Assembly: GCA_949825045.1 (NCBI GenBank)
Contig: OX463810.1
Location: 37,830,201-37,894,200, forward strand
From: Argyresthia goedartella
Lineage: Eukaryota > Arthropoda > Insecta > Lepidoptera > Argyresthiidae
Reading direction: 5' to 3'
DNA: 64,000 nt
Shown here: piece after piece, positions 10,531 to 21,268 of the stretch
Layout of the letters: each line of letters begins with the position of its first letter
How positions within the stretch are numbered: position 1 is the first letter of the stretch
Program-made: the position numbers and the translations under genes
Notes under the pieces: generated by a model
The model's database searches: none
The model's input: only the letters and a program-made list of their open reading frames with translations
What the model was told of the DNA's origin: nothing

Positions 10531-12429
10531 CTTTGATATAAAAATTCATGACTATGTTAAAAAATATTCCAAAACTTTCAAGTTGGTTTGTAGAACTGCA
10601 AAAACTTTACAAATAAATAGAAAAATACAAAATTCAAATAATAGAATGAAAACGGTTTGGCAAATCAAAAACCGTGAAACTGGCAAAGTTATACCAAGGG
10701 GTAATGATTTCTGCTTAAAGATAGGTGATGATGTTGTTAAATCCAACGCTGAGGTAGCTCGAGCGTTTGAAACATTCCTCACCAATGCACCCTTACTCAA
10801 AACAGAGCGTCTAAATTCATCTCCATATGAAGCAGAGGTTTTGTTAAAAAACAGCACTAGCATCAGTAATGTAAATTTTAAATTTTATCATGTATGTCCC
10901 CAGGATATTGTCAAAACGTATAGATTACTTAACTTAAAAAATACTGAAGACCTGTGGGGTATGTCAGTCAAAGTCATTGGTCCAATAATACCTGCTATGG
11001 TCCCACACCTAGCTTATATATTTAATAAATGTGTTGATGATGGAGCTTTCCCAGACCTCATGAAACACAGTAAACTTATACCTCTGTTCAAGTCGGGAGA
11101 CAAGGGTGATCCGTCAAATTTCAGACCAATATCGGTTCTTCCAGCACTAAGTAAAATTTTGGAAAAGATTATACTCAATCAATTGCTCTCACACTTCAAC
11201 CCTACAAAACAACTCCACGCCAAGCAATACGGTTTCACTAGGGGTAAAACGACTACGGATGCAGGTATTACCCTTATATCTCATATTTATTCTGCATGGG
11301 AAGCCGCACAGGATGCTATCGGTGTTTTTTGCGATCTGTCGAAGGCATTTGATTGTGTTGATAATGACACGTTACTAATGAAGTTAAATCATTACGGAGT
11401 TAGAAATAAAGCGTTGGATCTACTAAGATCATACCTAAGCAATAGAATTCAAAAGGCAGAAGTCAACGGCGTTACATCTGATGGATCGGGGGTAAAAATT
11501 GGCGTCCCACAAGGTTCCGTTTAGGCCCTTTCTTATTCCTGGTATATATTAACGATCTGCCTTTTATGGTAGAGAAATTGGCTAACATAGTTTTGTTTGC
11601 TGATGATACTTTACTGGTCTTGAAAATTGAAAGACAAAGAGAAGATTTTGATGATGTCAATAGAGTATTATCTTTAACCTTGAATTGGTTCACAGTTAAC
11701 AATTTATTGTTAAATGCTGGTAAAACCAAATGTATCAAATTCTCACTTCCAAATGTCAGGCAAGTTGGGACCAGTTTAGTGTTGGACAGCAATACGTTAG
11801 AATTTGTAAATGACACGAAGTTTCTTGGAATAACCATTGATAACAAATTGCAGTAGGGACCCCACATAGAAAAATTGGCTGGTAAGTTAAGTTCTGCGGC
11901 TTACGCTGTTAGGAACATCAGACAAAACACGGATGTGGCTACATCTAGGCTAGTAATTTTAGTTACTTTCATAGTGTCATGTCCTATGGTATCTTGTTGT
12001 GGGGGAAAGCAGCGGATATTCAAACTATTTTACATTTTACAGAAAGGAGCTATTCGAGCAATTTATAATTTAAAACGCACAGACTCCTTAAGACAGGTTT
12101 TTAAAGAAATTGACATACTAACTGTAGCTAGTCAATTTATTTTCGAAAATATAATGTATGTACGCAAGAACCTTACAAAATTTCCCAAACTTAGCGATAG
12201 CTGTAATGTTAACCTAAGAAATAATCACAGATTACTTGCGCCCCGGTTTAGACTCGCGAAGGTTAGCAATTCTTTCAAGGGTCAATGCATTCTCTACTAC
12301 AACAAGATACCTCTGGAGATCTTGAAATTGCCATTTGAGCAATTTAAAATCCATGTTAAAGCGACTTTGTCGAAAAAGGGATATTACAATGTTCAAGATT
12401 ACTTAAATGATGGGTCTGTATGGGGTTAA
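10520..12429 (+). pseudogene. LINE-A reverse transcriptase domain (broken)
   Basis: Reverse transcriptase half of LINE-A. Motifs in order: FRPISVLPALSKILEK, the catalytic block FCDLSKAFDCVD, GVPQGSV, then FADDT with the paired catalytic aspartates at about 11599-11607. The chain is cut by a one-base loss in a T run at about 11519, giving the TAG at 11521, and by TAG at 11854 where the copy at 60145-61225 has TGG (Trp). A further one-base deletion lies near 11956. The C-terminal thumb-like stretch then runs to 12429. Both the FADD and endonuclease residues survive, so loss seems recent and caused by indels and point changes. Confidence 0.85.
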
Positions 12430-12764
12430 TCTGGCTCAACACAGACCTTGCTGTTAATAATTTTGTAATTATTTATTCCTGCTTATTAATTATGATAATG
12501 ACTAAATATTATATTTTGTATTAGTTAAGCATAAGCAATTTTTAAAAAGAGATCTAAAAATCAATCTGTGGGAGTTTCTACGCCCTTCTTCTCCCACAGT
12601 GTTCCAATGTAGAGAAGTGGCAAAAAATGACGATTGCTATGTATATGTAAATATCTAAAGTAATAAAGACATTTAGAATTTGCAATTTGGAATTAAGCTA
12701 CCGCAGCATTTTGCCCTGATATTCGCTGTGCAAATCAGTACTTTTGATGTGCAGTTTAATATTT

Positions 12765-13044
12765 CCCATTTCTTTATTGTACTAGGCACATATATAACTT
12801 ATGATAGAAAAAACATGTACAAAGGCGTGCTTATCTCTAACGAGAGATTTCTTCCAGCAAACCATGATGGGTATGAAATGTGACGGTTGAGCGGGGATTT
12901 ACCTATTAGATGGTTTAATGCATACAAATTAATTTATCAAAAATGCAAAGCTTTGAAAAATCCAAAGGTGACAGTCAGGTGCCTTCACATATCAAAAACT
13001 ATGTTATAAAGTTCTCGTAGAAGATAGCTCTCAGTTTTACGAAC
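12765..13044. other. No gene seen
   Basis: Short AT-rich interval between TIR-2 and repeat X, without recognisable features. Confidence 0.4.
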
Positions 13045-13215
13045 AGGGGGGTTACCAAAACGTCTTATGCCGATTCAGATTAGGAACCTAACTTGATCCG
13101 CAAAATTACCGTGACCGACTTAAAACAAGTCTTGGTATTAGGTAAATAAAGCCCATTATGGCGAATTGGAATGGAAATGGTTGCCATGGTGATGTTCTTG
13201 TTTTGAACCTATCTT
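13045..13215 (-). repeat. Repeat X copy 1
   Basis: Reverse complement of sequence also at 13795-14395 and 15245-15465. Shared blocks on the minus strand include TTCAAAACAAGAACATCA, GGCAACCATTT, TTGTTTTAAG and CGGTCA. Class unknown; no long reading frame or obvious terminal repeat. Confidence 0.65.
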
Positions 13216-13794
13216 GAAAAAACATTGTGGTAAGCCCCCAGTACCTGATATTGGTCGTAAGCCCCTGTACAGTTGCTAGTGACATGCGAAAGTTTGTGAC
13301 ACTCCGTGGGCTCGACTGGGTGCATGCAGCAGATGGGAAGTGCCCAATGCACCTCCTTTGCTTCTGAGAACCTATTAAAACTTGTAAACCTTCGGCCATT
13401 ATAGTTATTGCTGAGTGAAATGGAGCACCACTTAGGAAGGTTAATTAAAAATTAAACACTACTCGAAGATACCGTATGGGCAGTATATAGGTAGTAAATT
13501 TAAGTTTCAACCTAACATGGTAGCATAAAATTTTGCATACACGCTTATTACGAGAATTTTATGTTATAATATAAGTACCTATTTTAAATTTGCGGTTATA
13601 AATTATAGGCGCATGAACGTAATGAATAATGATTTATATTTTCTTTGGTTGTACGAGTAGGAGTCGTAACTTATTTTTCCACCTTCTAACCTCAAAATAG
13701 CAACTTCGCCGCTTGATTTTGGGTTCTCAGGCGGAAAAATTCTATTAAATGTACTAGAGGTACATGTAACACCTCTTCAGGTTGTCGAACTAAC
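13216..13794. other. No gene seen
   Basis: The start carries repeated GTAAGCCCC phrases near 13232 and 13258. The rest is AT-rich with no coding evidence. Confidence 0.4.
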
Positions 13795-13844
13795 CTTCCT
13801 GGGGGGTTGCCATAACCTTTTAGCGATTAAAATCAAAGTCAAAA

Positions 13845-14005
13845 TTAAATTTATTTATTACCGTAGATATTTGCAATATACTGAGCAAACGTCATTTTTT
13901 GCCTCTTCTCTACTACTTCTGGACCATTGGACCACTGTGGGAGAAGTAGTGCGCACAAACTCCCACAGATTAGGTTTCAGATCGCTTTTAAAAATTTGAT
14001 TAGTT
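13845..14005 (-). repeat. LINE-A 3' UTR fragment
   Basis: Minus-strand copy of the LINE-A 3' end with the hairpin sequence near 13930-13968 and the TTTATTACCGTAGATATTT tip near 13850-13870. No coding part remains. Confidence 0.7.
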
Positions 14006-14092
14006 TCAAAACAAGAACCTCACCACGACAACCATTAACATTCAAATACGCCTTGGTGGGCTTTATTACTTTAATACTTATTGCTTAGTGGA

Positions 14093-14279
14093 TGACCCGA
14101 ATTGCCGAGTCGGCGCAGTGACCCTGCCTATGAAGCCAAGGGTCCCGGGTTTGAGTCCCGGTGGGGGCAAATATTTGTTTGATGAGAATGGATGTTTGTA
14201 CCCTAGTCATGGTTGTTTATCTATCTAAGAATAATATACTGGGGTAAATAGAGTCCAAGGTATTATTATTATTATTATT
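14093..14279 (+). repeat. SINE1 copy 4, internally deleted
   Basis: Contains the head with box A and box B (GGTTTGAGTCC, one change from the reference) and the CAAATATTTGTTTGATGAGA body. It jumps from about 14236 to the terminal GTCCAAGGTATT, losing about 70 bp, and ends in an ATT repeat. Confidence 0.82.
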
Positions 14280-14562
14280 TACCTAACAGAAAGACTTGTT
14301 TAAAGACGGTCATGAATAGTCATGTTAATTATGCGGATCAGTTGAGGCTCCTAAACTATTCTACTTCTTCTTTTAATTATGGTCAGCTAACCTTTTTGGA
14401 GGTTAATGTTGCCAGTGTCAAGTGTATTTGAATAGTCACAATTTGGTCAGGTTCTGTATCGAGAACCTGGAAATTAACGTCTTGTGAATAATTTTCTGTT
14501 GCTCCTTGGCACTACCCGGGAGGAGGTGAAGGGCTGTGGAAACCAAGTATTTCCTCTGATTT

Positions 14563-14918
14563 GTATATGTCACCGTAAGATTGTCAAAACCGTTAGTTTA
14601 TTATAAACTAACGTTTTTTTTTCTCGTTGGCTTACAAATTACCGATAAATTGTGAACTGTACCGTACTGCTTACGATATGACGCGTTCGTTCATAATAAA
14701 ACCTTTAAATTGTGAAGTGGTTTAAATTTGAATTGCAAAGGAAATACCAGAACAAACACTGCGGTAGCTTAGGTGAAGAATATAGGGGGTGAGCGACAAA
14801 GAACAAAAGAAACATAAATTCAAAACCCTGTTGGTCTGGTTTACAATTTGTCGATAGTTTATAAACTAACGCGTTAGTTTATAAACTAACGGTATTGACA
14901 ATCTTACGATGACATATA
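14563..14918. repeat. MITE with ~36-bp terminal inverted repeats
   Basis: The left end runs from TATATGTCACCGTAAGATTG and the right end mirrors it (CAATCTTACGATGACATATA to 14918). Both arms also contain CGTTAGTTTA/TAAACTAACG palindromes, tandem on the right. There is no transposase. Confidence 0.82.
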
Positions 14919-15244
14919 CTACTAGACCAACATGACAGTTGGATTCACCCTTTTTTACTTTTAATGTTGCAAGATTTATGCTCCTAGTGATTATAAAATC
15001 GATTCAGATAATCATTATAAGAGATATCAATTCAATTAGAAAAAAAGGTAAATTCGACGATTAATCGATCGATACAATCATTAATATAGGAATAGTTATT
15101 ATTCGAATAATCGTAACGAATGAATTGGCAAACTGTGTCTACAACACATTTTTTTTTTCAACCTCATAGCGACAAACCATCAACTGACATGTTGATTTAG
15201 TTTCATACAAGTAAGGGTTTTAAACTGAATCGGTACAAGACGTT
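14919..15244. other. No gene seen
   Basis: AT-rich spacer with no recognisable features. Confidence 0.4.
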
Positions 15245-15465
15245 GCGGTAACTCGCCCCGGGGGCTACCACAACCTTTTAGCGTTTCAGATTAGGTTCAA
15301 AACAAGAACATCAACGTGGCAACCATTTACATTCGAATACGCCATAATAGGTTGTATTTACCACAATAAAGAATTGTTTTAAGACGGTCATGGTAATTGT
15401 GTGGATCGGCTTAGATTCCCGCACTGAATCGGCATAAGACGTTGTGGTAATCTGTTCTCTTGTCA
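15245..15465 (+). repeat. Repeat X copy 3, uninterrupted
   Basis: Reference copy of repeat X, containing CACAACCTTTTAGCG, GGTTCAAAACAAGAACATCA and GACGGTCATG in the order expected from the split copy at 13795-14395. Confidence 0.65.
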
Positions 15466-15499
15466 TCCGGGCCGTATGTATCCGGACAGAACGAAAGGT

Positions 15500-15562
15500 G
15501 GTAAGCCAGCGCTGGTCTACCAACGCTTATCGGCGCTGGTCGGCGCGGGTAATCTACACAAT
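15500..15562 (+). repeat. Lone end of the GCGCTGG palindromic element
   Basis: Shares CCAGCGCTGGT and GGCGCTGGTCGGCGC-type sequence with the right arm of the foldback element at 15935-16127. The other arm is not seen nearby. Confidence 0.5.
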
Positions 15563-15934
15563 GTGCAAAACCAGTTCCGATATGCGCCGACCAGAACCGA
15601 CAAGTTTCGACTCGCGCAGGTGAACGCTGGGCGCTGGGGCCGTCATTTGTTTAATGTCTTTTCAGAGCAGGAATGGTTGTAGATGCCAATGACTCGAATT
15701 TTGCGTCAAACGATTTATGACTTTGTCCAAAATATAATAAAATAATTCTAGACTCAACTCATTCTTGTATTGTATATCTAAAAGAATCAATAATTATTTT
15801 AAAATATTTGATGGTATTCTCCGAAAAGTTTTCTTTCTCTATTTATAGCTTGTATACATTGTTTTCACATTTCCAAACACAAATTTTCTAACAAAAAAAT
15901 CAGACACCCCTGCTGGAGCCCGCTTTCTTTATGT

Positions 15935-16127
15935 AGCTGTTGTGTACCAGCGCCGACACGCGCCGGCGCGACTGTAATGCCAGCGCTGGCAACCAGACTT
16001 GAACCGGATTCTTCTATTTCTCTCTGTATACGCACCTTTACAGAACACAGAAAAAAATAGAAGAATCCGGTTCAAATCTGGTTGCCACCAGCGCTTGTCA
16101 GCGCTGGTCGGCGCTGGTAACAGCTAC
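15935..16127. repeat. GC-rich foldback MITE
   Basis: Nearly the whole 190 bp is a palindrome. Inner arms CCGGATTCTTCTATTT (15998-16013) and AAATAGAAGAATCCGG (16055-16070) match perfectly, and CAACCAGAC/CTGGTTG follows outward. Outer arms are rich in GCGCTGG and end in GCTGTT and AACAGC. Adjacent non-repeat DNA is AT-rich. Confidence 0.82.
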
Positions 16128-16974
16128 ACAGAGTAAAAAGGTGAAAACAGTTTGGTTCCTCTTAAACCAACTTCATTGTACATGTAATATTATAGGAACT
16201 GCAAAATATTCACACATAATATTCTATTAGAACTTACAAACACGTATAGAAAACTTCACGTTTATGTATGTATGTTTCCATTATATTTTTTTACTTTTGA
16301 GTTAATTCGCTTTAAAGACGTCTTATCTTAAATGATTCTTTACGATTTCTAAGCACAACGTTTGTCAGAATCACTAAGCTCTTCACCCGTCTCTGTCACT
16401 TCAACTTAACGAGCAATTTAAATATTTATTAGATACTTTGCCTTCAGGAGCATCAAAGATTGGGTGTTGTTAGAAGCCCTTTGTTGAGCAACTTTCTCGG
16501 CGAATTTAAATACTAAAGGGGTCTGGCTAATCGTTGTTTTATACAACTAACTGACAAACGGTAAGTTGAAAGCCGACGTAGTGAGTGTTCACAGGCAGGG
16601 ACTCTAATTACGCTTTGATTAAATTGTATCATCTGAGAAGGTTGCGTGTACAAATGATAATTCTTTGGGTAAAGAGGTGATAATGTTTTGATAGTTCTAA
16701 GGTTGAATGACGGCTGAACGGCTTACGAAACGGGGTAGAGTTCTTAAAAATAGATCACCTACAAAATGTCTTAATAAAAATAAAAATAAATACAATCTAG
16801 GTAAAATTTAAATAAATTAGTAATGATATTAAGTGTTATTTAAGATTATTAAGTAGGTACCAATTTCTCTCTTTAATTTGTAAGTAAATAAAATGTTATT
16901 GATTTACGTAAAGAAATCATTTGTTAACTATTCTTTAGGGTTATATCGTGTGAATCTAACTGAAATTTTCAAAT
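16128..16974. other. No gene seen
   Basis: AT-rich sequence without a supported exon or repeat. Confidence 0.45.
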
Positions 16975-17035
16975 GTTCAAATTTCTTTATTACTGTAGAT
17001 ATTTACTTATACTTAGCATAGTTCATTTTTGTCAA
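16975..17035 (-). repeat. LINE-A 3' tip fragment
   Basis: Minus-strand copy of the last ~55 bases of LINE-A (TTTATTACTGTAGATATTTA), directly preceding the longer insertion at 17040-17693. Confidence 0.65.
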
Positions 17036-17039
17036 ATTC

Positions 17040-17693
17040 AAATTCCAAATTCCAAATGTCTTTATTACTGTAGATATTTACATATACTTAGCAATCGTCA
17101 TTTTTTGCCACTTCTCTACATTGGACCACTATGGCAGAAGAAGGGCGTAGAAACTCCCACAGATTGATTTTTAGATCTCTTTTAAAAATTGCTTATGCTT
17201 AACTAATACAAAATATAAATATATTATTATCATAATTAATAAGCAGGAATAAATAATTACAAAATTATTAACAGCAAGGACTGTGTTGAGCCAGATTAAC
17301 CCCATACAGACCCATCATTTAATTAATCTTGAACATTGTAATATCCCTTATTCGACAAAATCGCTTTAACATGGTTTTTAAATTGCTCAAATGGCAATTT
17401 CAAGATCTCCAGAGGTATCTTGTTGTAGTAGAGAATGCATTGACCCTTGAAAGAATTGCTAACCTTTACGAGTCTAAACCGGGGCGCAAGTAGTCTGTGA
17501 TTAGTTCTTAGATTAACATTACACCTATCGCTAAGTTTGGGAGATTTAGTAAGGTTCTTGCGTACATACATTATATTCTCGACAATAAATTGACTAGCTA
17601 CAGTTAGTATGTCAATTTCTTTAAAAAGCTCTCTTAAGGAGTCTGTGCGTTTCAAATTATAAATTGCTCGAATAGCTCTTTTCTGTAAAATAA
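17040..17693 (-). pseudogene. LINE-A 5'-truncated copy
   Basis: Minus-strand fragment with tail (17040-17060), 3' UTR hairpin and the C-terminal RT frame 17323-17655. Relative to the 60145 copy the protein keeps KRTDSLRELFKEIDILTVAS and the following residues without a stop for 110 codons. It begins abruptly near 17693. Confidence 0.82.
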
Positions 17694-17800
17694 TACTCCA
17701 TTGACATCATCAAAATTTTCTTTTTGTCTTTAAATTTTGAAGACCAGTGAAGTATCATCAGCAAACAACACTATGTTGGTCAATATCTCTGAAACTATGA
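17694..17800 (-). pseudogene. LINE-A RT-core scrap
   Basis: Minus strand encodes a worn stretch around the LFADDT catalytic motif (about 17755-17775), so this is an internal piece of the same element, possibly from the same insertion after an internal deletion. Confidence 0.6.
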
Positions 17801-18055
17801 AACTCCCACAGATTGATTTTAAGATGTATTTAAAAAATTGGCTGTGTTTAACTAATACAAATATAAAAGCAGGAATAAATAATTACAAAATTATTAAAAG
17901 CAAGGTCTGTGTTGAGTTAGATTAACCCCATAAAGTCCCGTCATTTAAGTAAACTTGAACATCGTTATATCACATTTTCGACAAAGTCATCTTAAGATGC
18001 TTGTTAAATTGCTCAAATGGCAATTTAAAAATCTCCAGAGGTATCTTGTTGTATG
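17801..18055 (-). pseudogene. LINE-A 3' fragment, second copy
   Basis: Repeats the 3' UTR start and the end of the RT frame on the minus strand, with AAGATACCTCTGGAGAT near 18030-18050. It is more diverged than the neighbour at 17040-17693. Confidence 0.7.
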
Positions 18056-18215
18056 CTGTTGATTGGCGCCATAGAAGCAGCCAGCAGCGGGTCGGTGTAG
18101 GCTGAGTTGAGTATGATGGTGTGTTGATGAAACTATCAGCAGATCAACAATACTACACTTTATGCAAGCCCGAATTCCTGTTACACGATAACCTGTGTGA
18201 AAATTGAAAACTCAA

Positions 18216-18653
18216 AACACGTAACATAAACCCTCTTCACTGCGTCCAAAAACTGCACGTTACGATCAGCTCAATGTTAAACTACTTGGTAAAAACTCAT
18301 TTCTTATCTGAAAAATTACACATGAGTAATTTTTCTACATCTTATGACTTTCAAATTTCGAACGCCGACGCCCGCCTGCGTGCCGCCCCTACTTTGTTTG
18401 TGAAGTTGGTACTACTGAACAAGCTAAACAAGTGCAAAGGAATTATCAATGCCACCATGCCGGTCGAACATGCGGTTCCTGAACACTTTAAGCTTATGAT
18501 ATGTGTGTAGATAAACTAGTGTATGTAACTGTACATAATTAGGCATTAAAACTCTCGAGTGATATTATTATGAAACTCGCCTTCGGCTCGTTTCATGAAC
18601 CCACTCTCGAGTATTAATGCCCTCCATTATGTAGCAGTCACATAAACTACTAT
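18216..18653 (+). repeat. MITE-P copy 2 (with palindromic cassette)
   Basis: Forward copy. The small frame lies at 18274-18510. Downstream is the GTATGTAACTGTACATAAT / ATTATGTAGCAGTCACATAA palindrome, split by a cassette of about 80 bp at 18545-18628 that begins AAAACTCTCGAG, has an ATGAAAC...GTTTCAT hairpin around a CCTTCGG loop, and returns to CTCGAG. Confidence 0.85.
18274..18510 (+). CDS. MITE-P small ORF (78 aa)
   Basis: Small frame of unknown function inside MITE-P. The block LRAAPTLFVKLVLLNKLN and the later INATMPVEHAVPEH recur in copies at 27261-27464 and, on the minus strand, at 36715-36906. This copy has lost the KESL ending because of a change near the stop. No signal peptide, zinc finger or catalytic motif is evident. 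It may be a decayed exon captured by the element or a frame open by chance through shared descent. Confidence 0.35.
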   Translation: MLNYLVKTHFLSEKLHMSNFSTSYDFQISNADARLRAAPTLFVKLVLLNKLNKCKGIINATMPVEHAVPEHFKLMICV

Positions 18654-20156
18654 TTTCACTCCGCTGCTCGGAAATGTGGCAAAAAATGGTCAGTATTGCG
18701 AATAGGGCCGCAAAACAAGGAGTAGTTAAGTCTGAATCCTGAGCGTACTGTTGGATTCAAGCGTTAACGCCAATGACGAAAATAATTATGCTCCTGAGTG
18801 ACACATACAACTTTTCACACCAACTATGAGGAAAATTTAAATAATATTCTCTAAAAATAATGAAATAACTATACTTTGAATTATACTGTCATTACTTTTA
18901 CAGTAATCGAATAACGTTTTTTTTATTATGACGGATTGTGAAGGATTAGGGAAAGGTCACCACAGATAAAATATTCCTGTTCTACTTTTACCAATGTGTA
19001 AAAATAATCGAATCGAATATTACAATGGTATCGGATATCAATATTCATTATATCACAATAATAGTCATCGATAGTTTTGATTTCACTAAAACATATAAAT
19101 TTATAGGTGACCTTTTTAAAATATTACGAAAAGTTCATAAATTTTCATATAACGTTGTTAAAGTAGAAGCATGTTCGTTTTTAATCGATAACGATTAAAT
19201 TACAATCGATTTTTTTATTAAGATCTGTGTTCAATTGGCATATTGCGTAAATGCTACATACCAATGAATAAATCAAAAAAGTAGCTTAAACAGAAAAGTA
19301 GCATTTTGCTCTGACTCTTCGTGGAGCAAAACTTACTTTTACGTAATGAAAGGTGTGAAAAAAGCATTTCCGACCTCTTTGAACAGGCCAGAAAAACACT
19401 TTTTCCTTGTTTGTTTATGGTTCTGCAACATGTCAACAGATGGCGCTGCATTCCGTGTCGGTTTGTTTTTACCGACATAGCGTGCGTCATGCCGTCGCGT
19501 CGGTAAAAGCGTGCCTGACTTGTGCTCTCGATTGCGGTTAGATGGCGCACCAAAGCGTTTCGTTTATCTGAGGACGGAGTTCTAAACCTAATTTATCTAA
19601 AAATATTATTTCTGAATAATTAATTTTAATTCCTCGCAGTAGTCATAAAAAGTCTCGGCCAAATGTGCAATAGATGGAGTTGTCTCAAGGCCTCGCCTGT
19701 GGCTCGGCCCTCTAACTCACTCGTCCGTCTATTGCTCACTTTCTAGCCTTTACAACAATGTACTATTTTAACGAGAGGTTGCTAACATTATTGTAAGCAA
19801 TTAAGATCCAAACATGGATATTGTCCAAGTACGACCCTCCGCGCTAAGTAGAGCAAAAGTGCTTGTGCCAACTTGTTTGTTGTTACTGTGCTGAACAAGT
19901 GCCATATCAAGTATGGATGCCAAATGAGGGATTCATTATGCTGAGTTAAAAGCTTTTTATATACTTGTCTATATACGAATAATAAATTAATATGCAATTA
20001 GGAGTTTTCTGACAGCTCAGTTATCAACGCAGTTCGCCAGATGGCGTCGTTTCATTCACTTCGGTGTAGTCTGAATAGAGTAAAGTTGCAAGCTCGCGCA
20101 AAGCTGAACTCATTTACATAATTTCACTTTGCTTATACACATACAAACACACACCC
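18654..20156. other. No gene seen; small palindrome
   Basis: Mostly AT-rich. Around 19661-19738 an imperfect palindrome (GCAATAGATGGAGTT against AACTC...TCTATTGC) may be a small MITE. Short GATGGCGC-type motifs recur near 19440, 19541 and 20040. Frames of 60-100 codons on both strands overlap each other and lack splice support. Confidence 0.45.
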
Positions 20157-20462
20157 ATGGCGGTACGTAATACATACATACCGCATGTCGATAGGAACAG
20201 TTTTTTGACCTGTCTTAATAATTTAGTTTTTCTCTTTACTATTTTCATTTTGTTGGTAACCTATACATCTTACCTAACACCCATGTATCATAAATTTACT
20301 ATCGTGCCTTGCGACTATAGTTTTGACTTGTGTGAAACAGTGCAAACTATTACTGAATGTATTATGACTAAACTTAATAGCCTTTTATATATCGCTCATT
20401 TGCGACAAGAACGTGACAAAGTAAAAATATCAATTTGTGATAAAACGCATTTGAAAGTTTAA
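20157..20462 (+). CDS. Hypothetical 101-aa ORF
   Basis: An ATG-started frame of 101 codons in AT-rich DNA. Residues about 19-42 (LNNLVFLFTIFILLVTYTSYL region) are hydrophobic enough for one membrane segment, followed by a polar stretch with three cysteines. I recognise no family and see no splice site or promoter that supports it, so it may be a chance frame. Confidence 0.2.
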   Translation: MAVRNTYIPHVDRNSFLTCLNNLVFLFTIFILLVTYTSYLTPMYHKFTIVPCDYSFDLCETVQTITECIMTKLNSLLYIAHLRQERDKVKISICDKTHLKV

Positions 20463-21268
20463 AATTCCTGTAACTTTTTAATTATTATGTTTAGACTATT
20501 CAGCTCAATACAACATAACCTCAAGGTTTTCGTTTTTTTTTTGTATTAAATTGTGTTCAGACCTTTAAGTCAGTTATTAAATTTATTATAATTATTTATT
20601 TAAAAAAGGATCCTCCTTGTTGCGTTATTCTTGTAAAAAAATTGCAGTATTGCAAAACAAACAGATAAATACCGTTTTTCTTGTAAAAAAACTAACCCTT
20701 TGTAAGTTATGTCGTATTGTTACGTTTTTATTGATAATCTGTAATCATTTAGATGTATGGAACATTTTAATTAAGACACGTTACTGTCGTAGAAATCTCT
20801 TTATTTTTGTATTTTGTTTTACAAAATGAAAGATATTCTAGCGAAGTTATTGTGTAACTTTCGCTAAAAATACAAGCAATAATCACATTTAAAAAAATAT
20901 TATAATATAACCAGACACTAATATCTGTAGTTTTACTTTTACTCACAACCGTTAGCAATTATAACGTTATTAAATATTTAAGAATGCCATAATAGCATAA
21001 ACATCACAAGCCTCTGCTTATCTCAGTAATATTAGGAAACTAATCTTAATTAAGTCTCACATAAATCAAATAAACATCTTAGCGAAACAAATCACAGATA
21101 GATAATCATTCAGTACAAAGATTATCCTCTAATATTGAAATATTAGGAACATAACATTATTATTATTGCTTTTTAACGGCAGAAAGTTTCAAGGCATTTT
21201 TGAATTCACAGTTCACTTAATAATAATAAAATCTGAGTAAATGAAATAAAAAAACTTAACACTTAAAT
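20463..21268. other. Downstream flank of the minus-strand gene
   Basis: Very AT-rich. The first part of the minus-strand gene's 3' UTR should lie just below 21269; AATAAA-like hexamers are common here, so I cannot choose a polyadenylation site. Confidence 0.4.

Larger units (their letters stand above)
9155..12691 (+). mobile_element. LINE-A, near-full-length non-LTR retrotransposon
   Basis: About 3.5-kb element with an apurinic-type endonuclease, reverse transcriptase, a 3' UTR containing a CTGTGGGAG...CTCCCACAG hairpin (about 12566-12600), and a tail of degenerate TTTGGAA units. It sits inside a TIR-2 element, which fixes both ends to within a few bases. Several breaks make it inactive. A family near Jockey/CR1/Daphne is plausible from the motifs but unproven. 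A gag-like ORF1 with zinc knuckles is not visible. Confidence 0.82.
9021..12764 (+). mobile_element. TIR-2 DNA element copy 1, split by LINE-A
   Basis: The two outer ends are imperfect inverted repeats. The left contains GCACATCAAAAATAATG and TTTGCACAGC (about 9030-9060), the right GTGCAAATCAGTACTTTTGA and TGTGCAG (about 12728-12753). The left internal part ends in CCTTACCTTTCACCTAA near 9154 and resumes as TAAGCTACCGCAGC near 12693. The uninterrupted order is seen at about 40005-40030. The original element was a few hundred bp with no protein, so a MITE. Confidence 0.8.
13795..14395 (+). repeat. Repeat X copy 2, split twice
   Basis: Segments 13795-13845, 14005-14075 and 14280-14395 line up in order with the continuous copy at 15245-15465. 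The first gap is filled by a reverse LINE-A 3' end (about 13845-14005) and the second by SINE1. Repeat X is therefore older than both. Confidence 0.65.
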
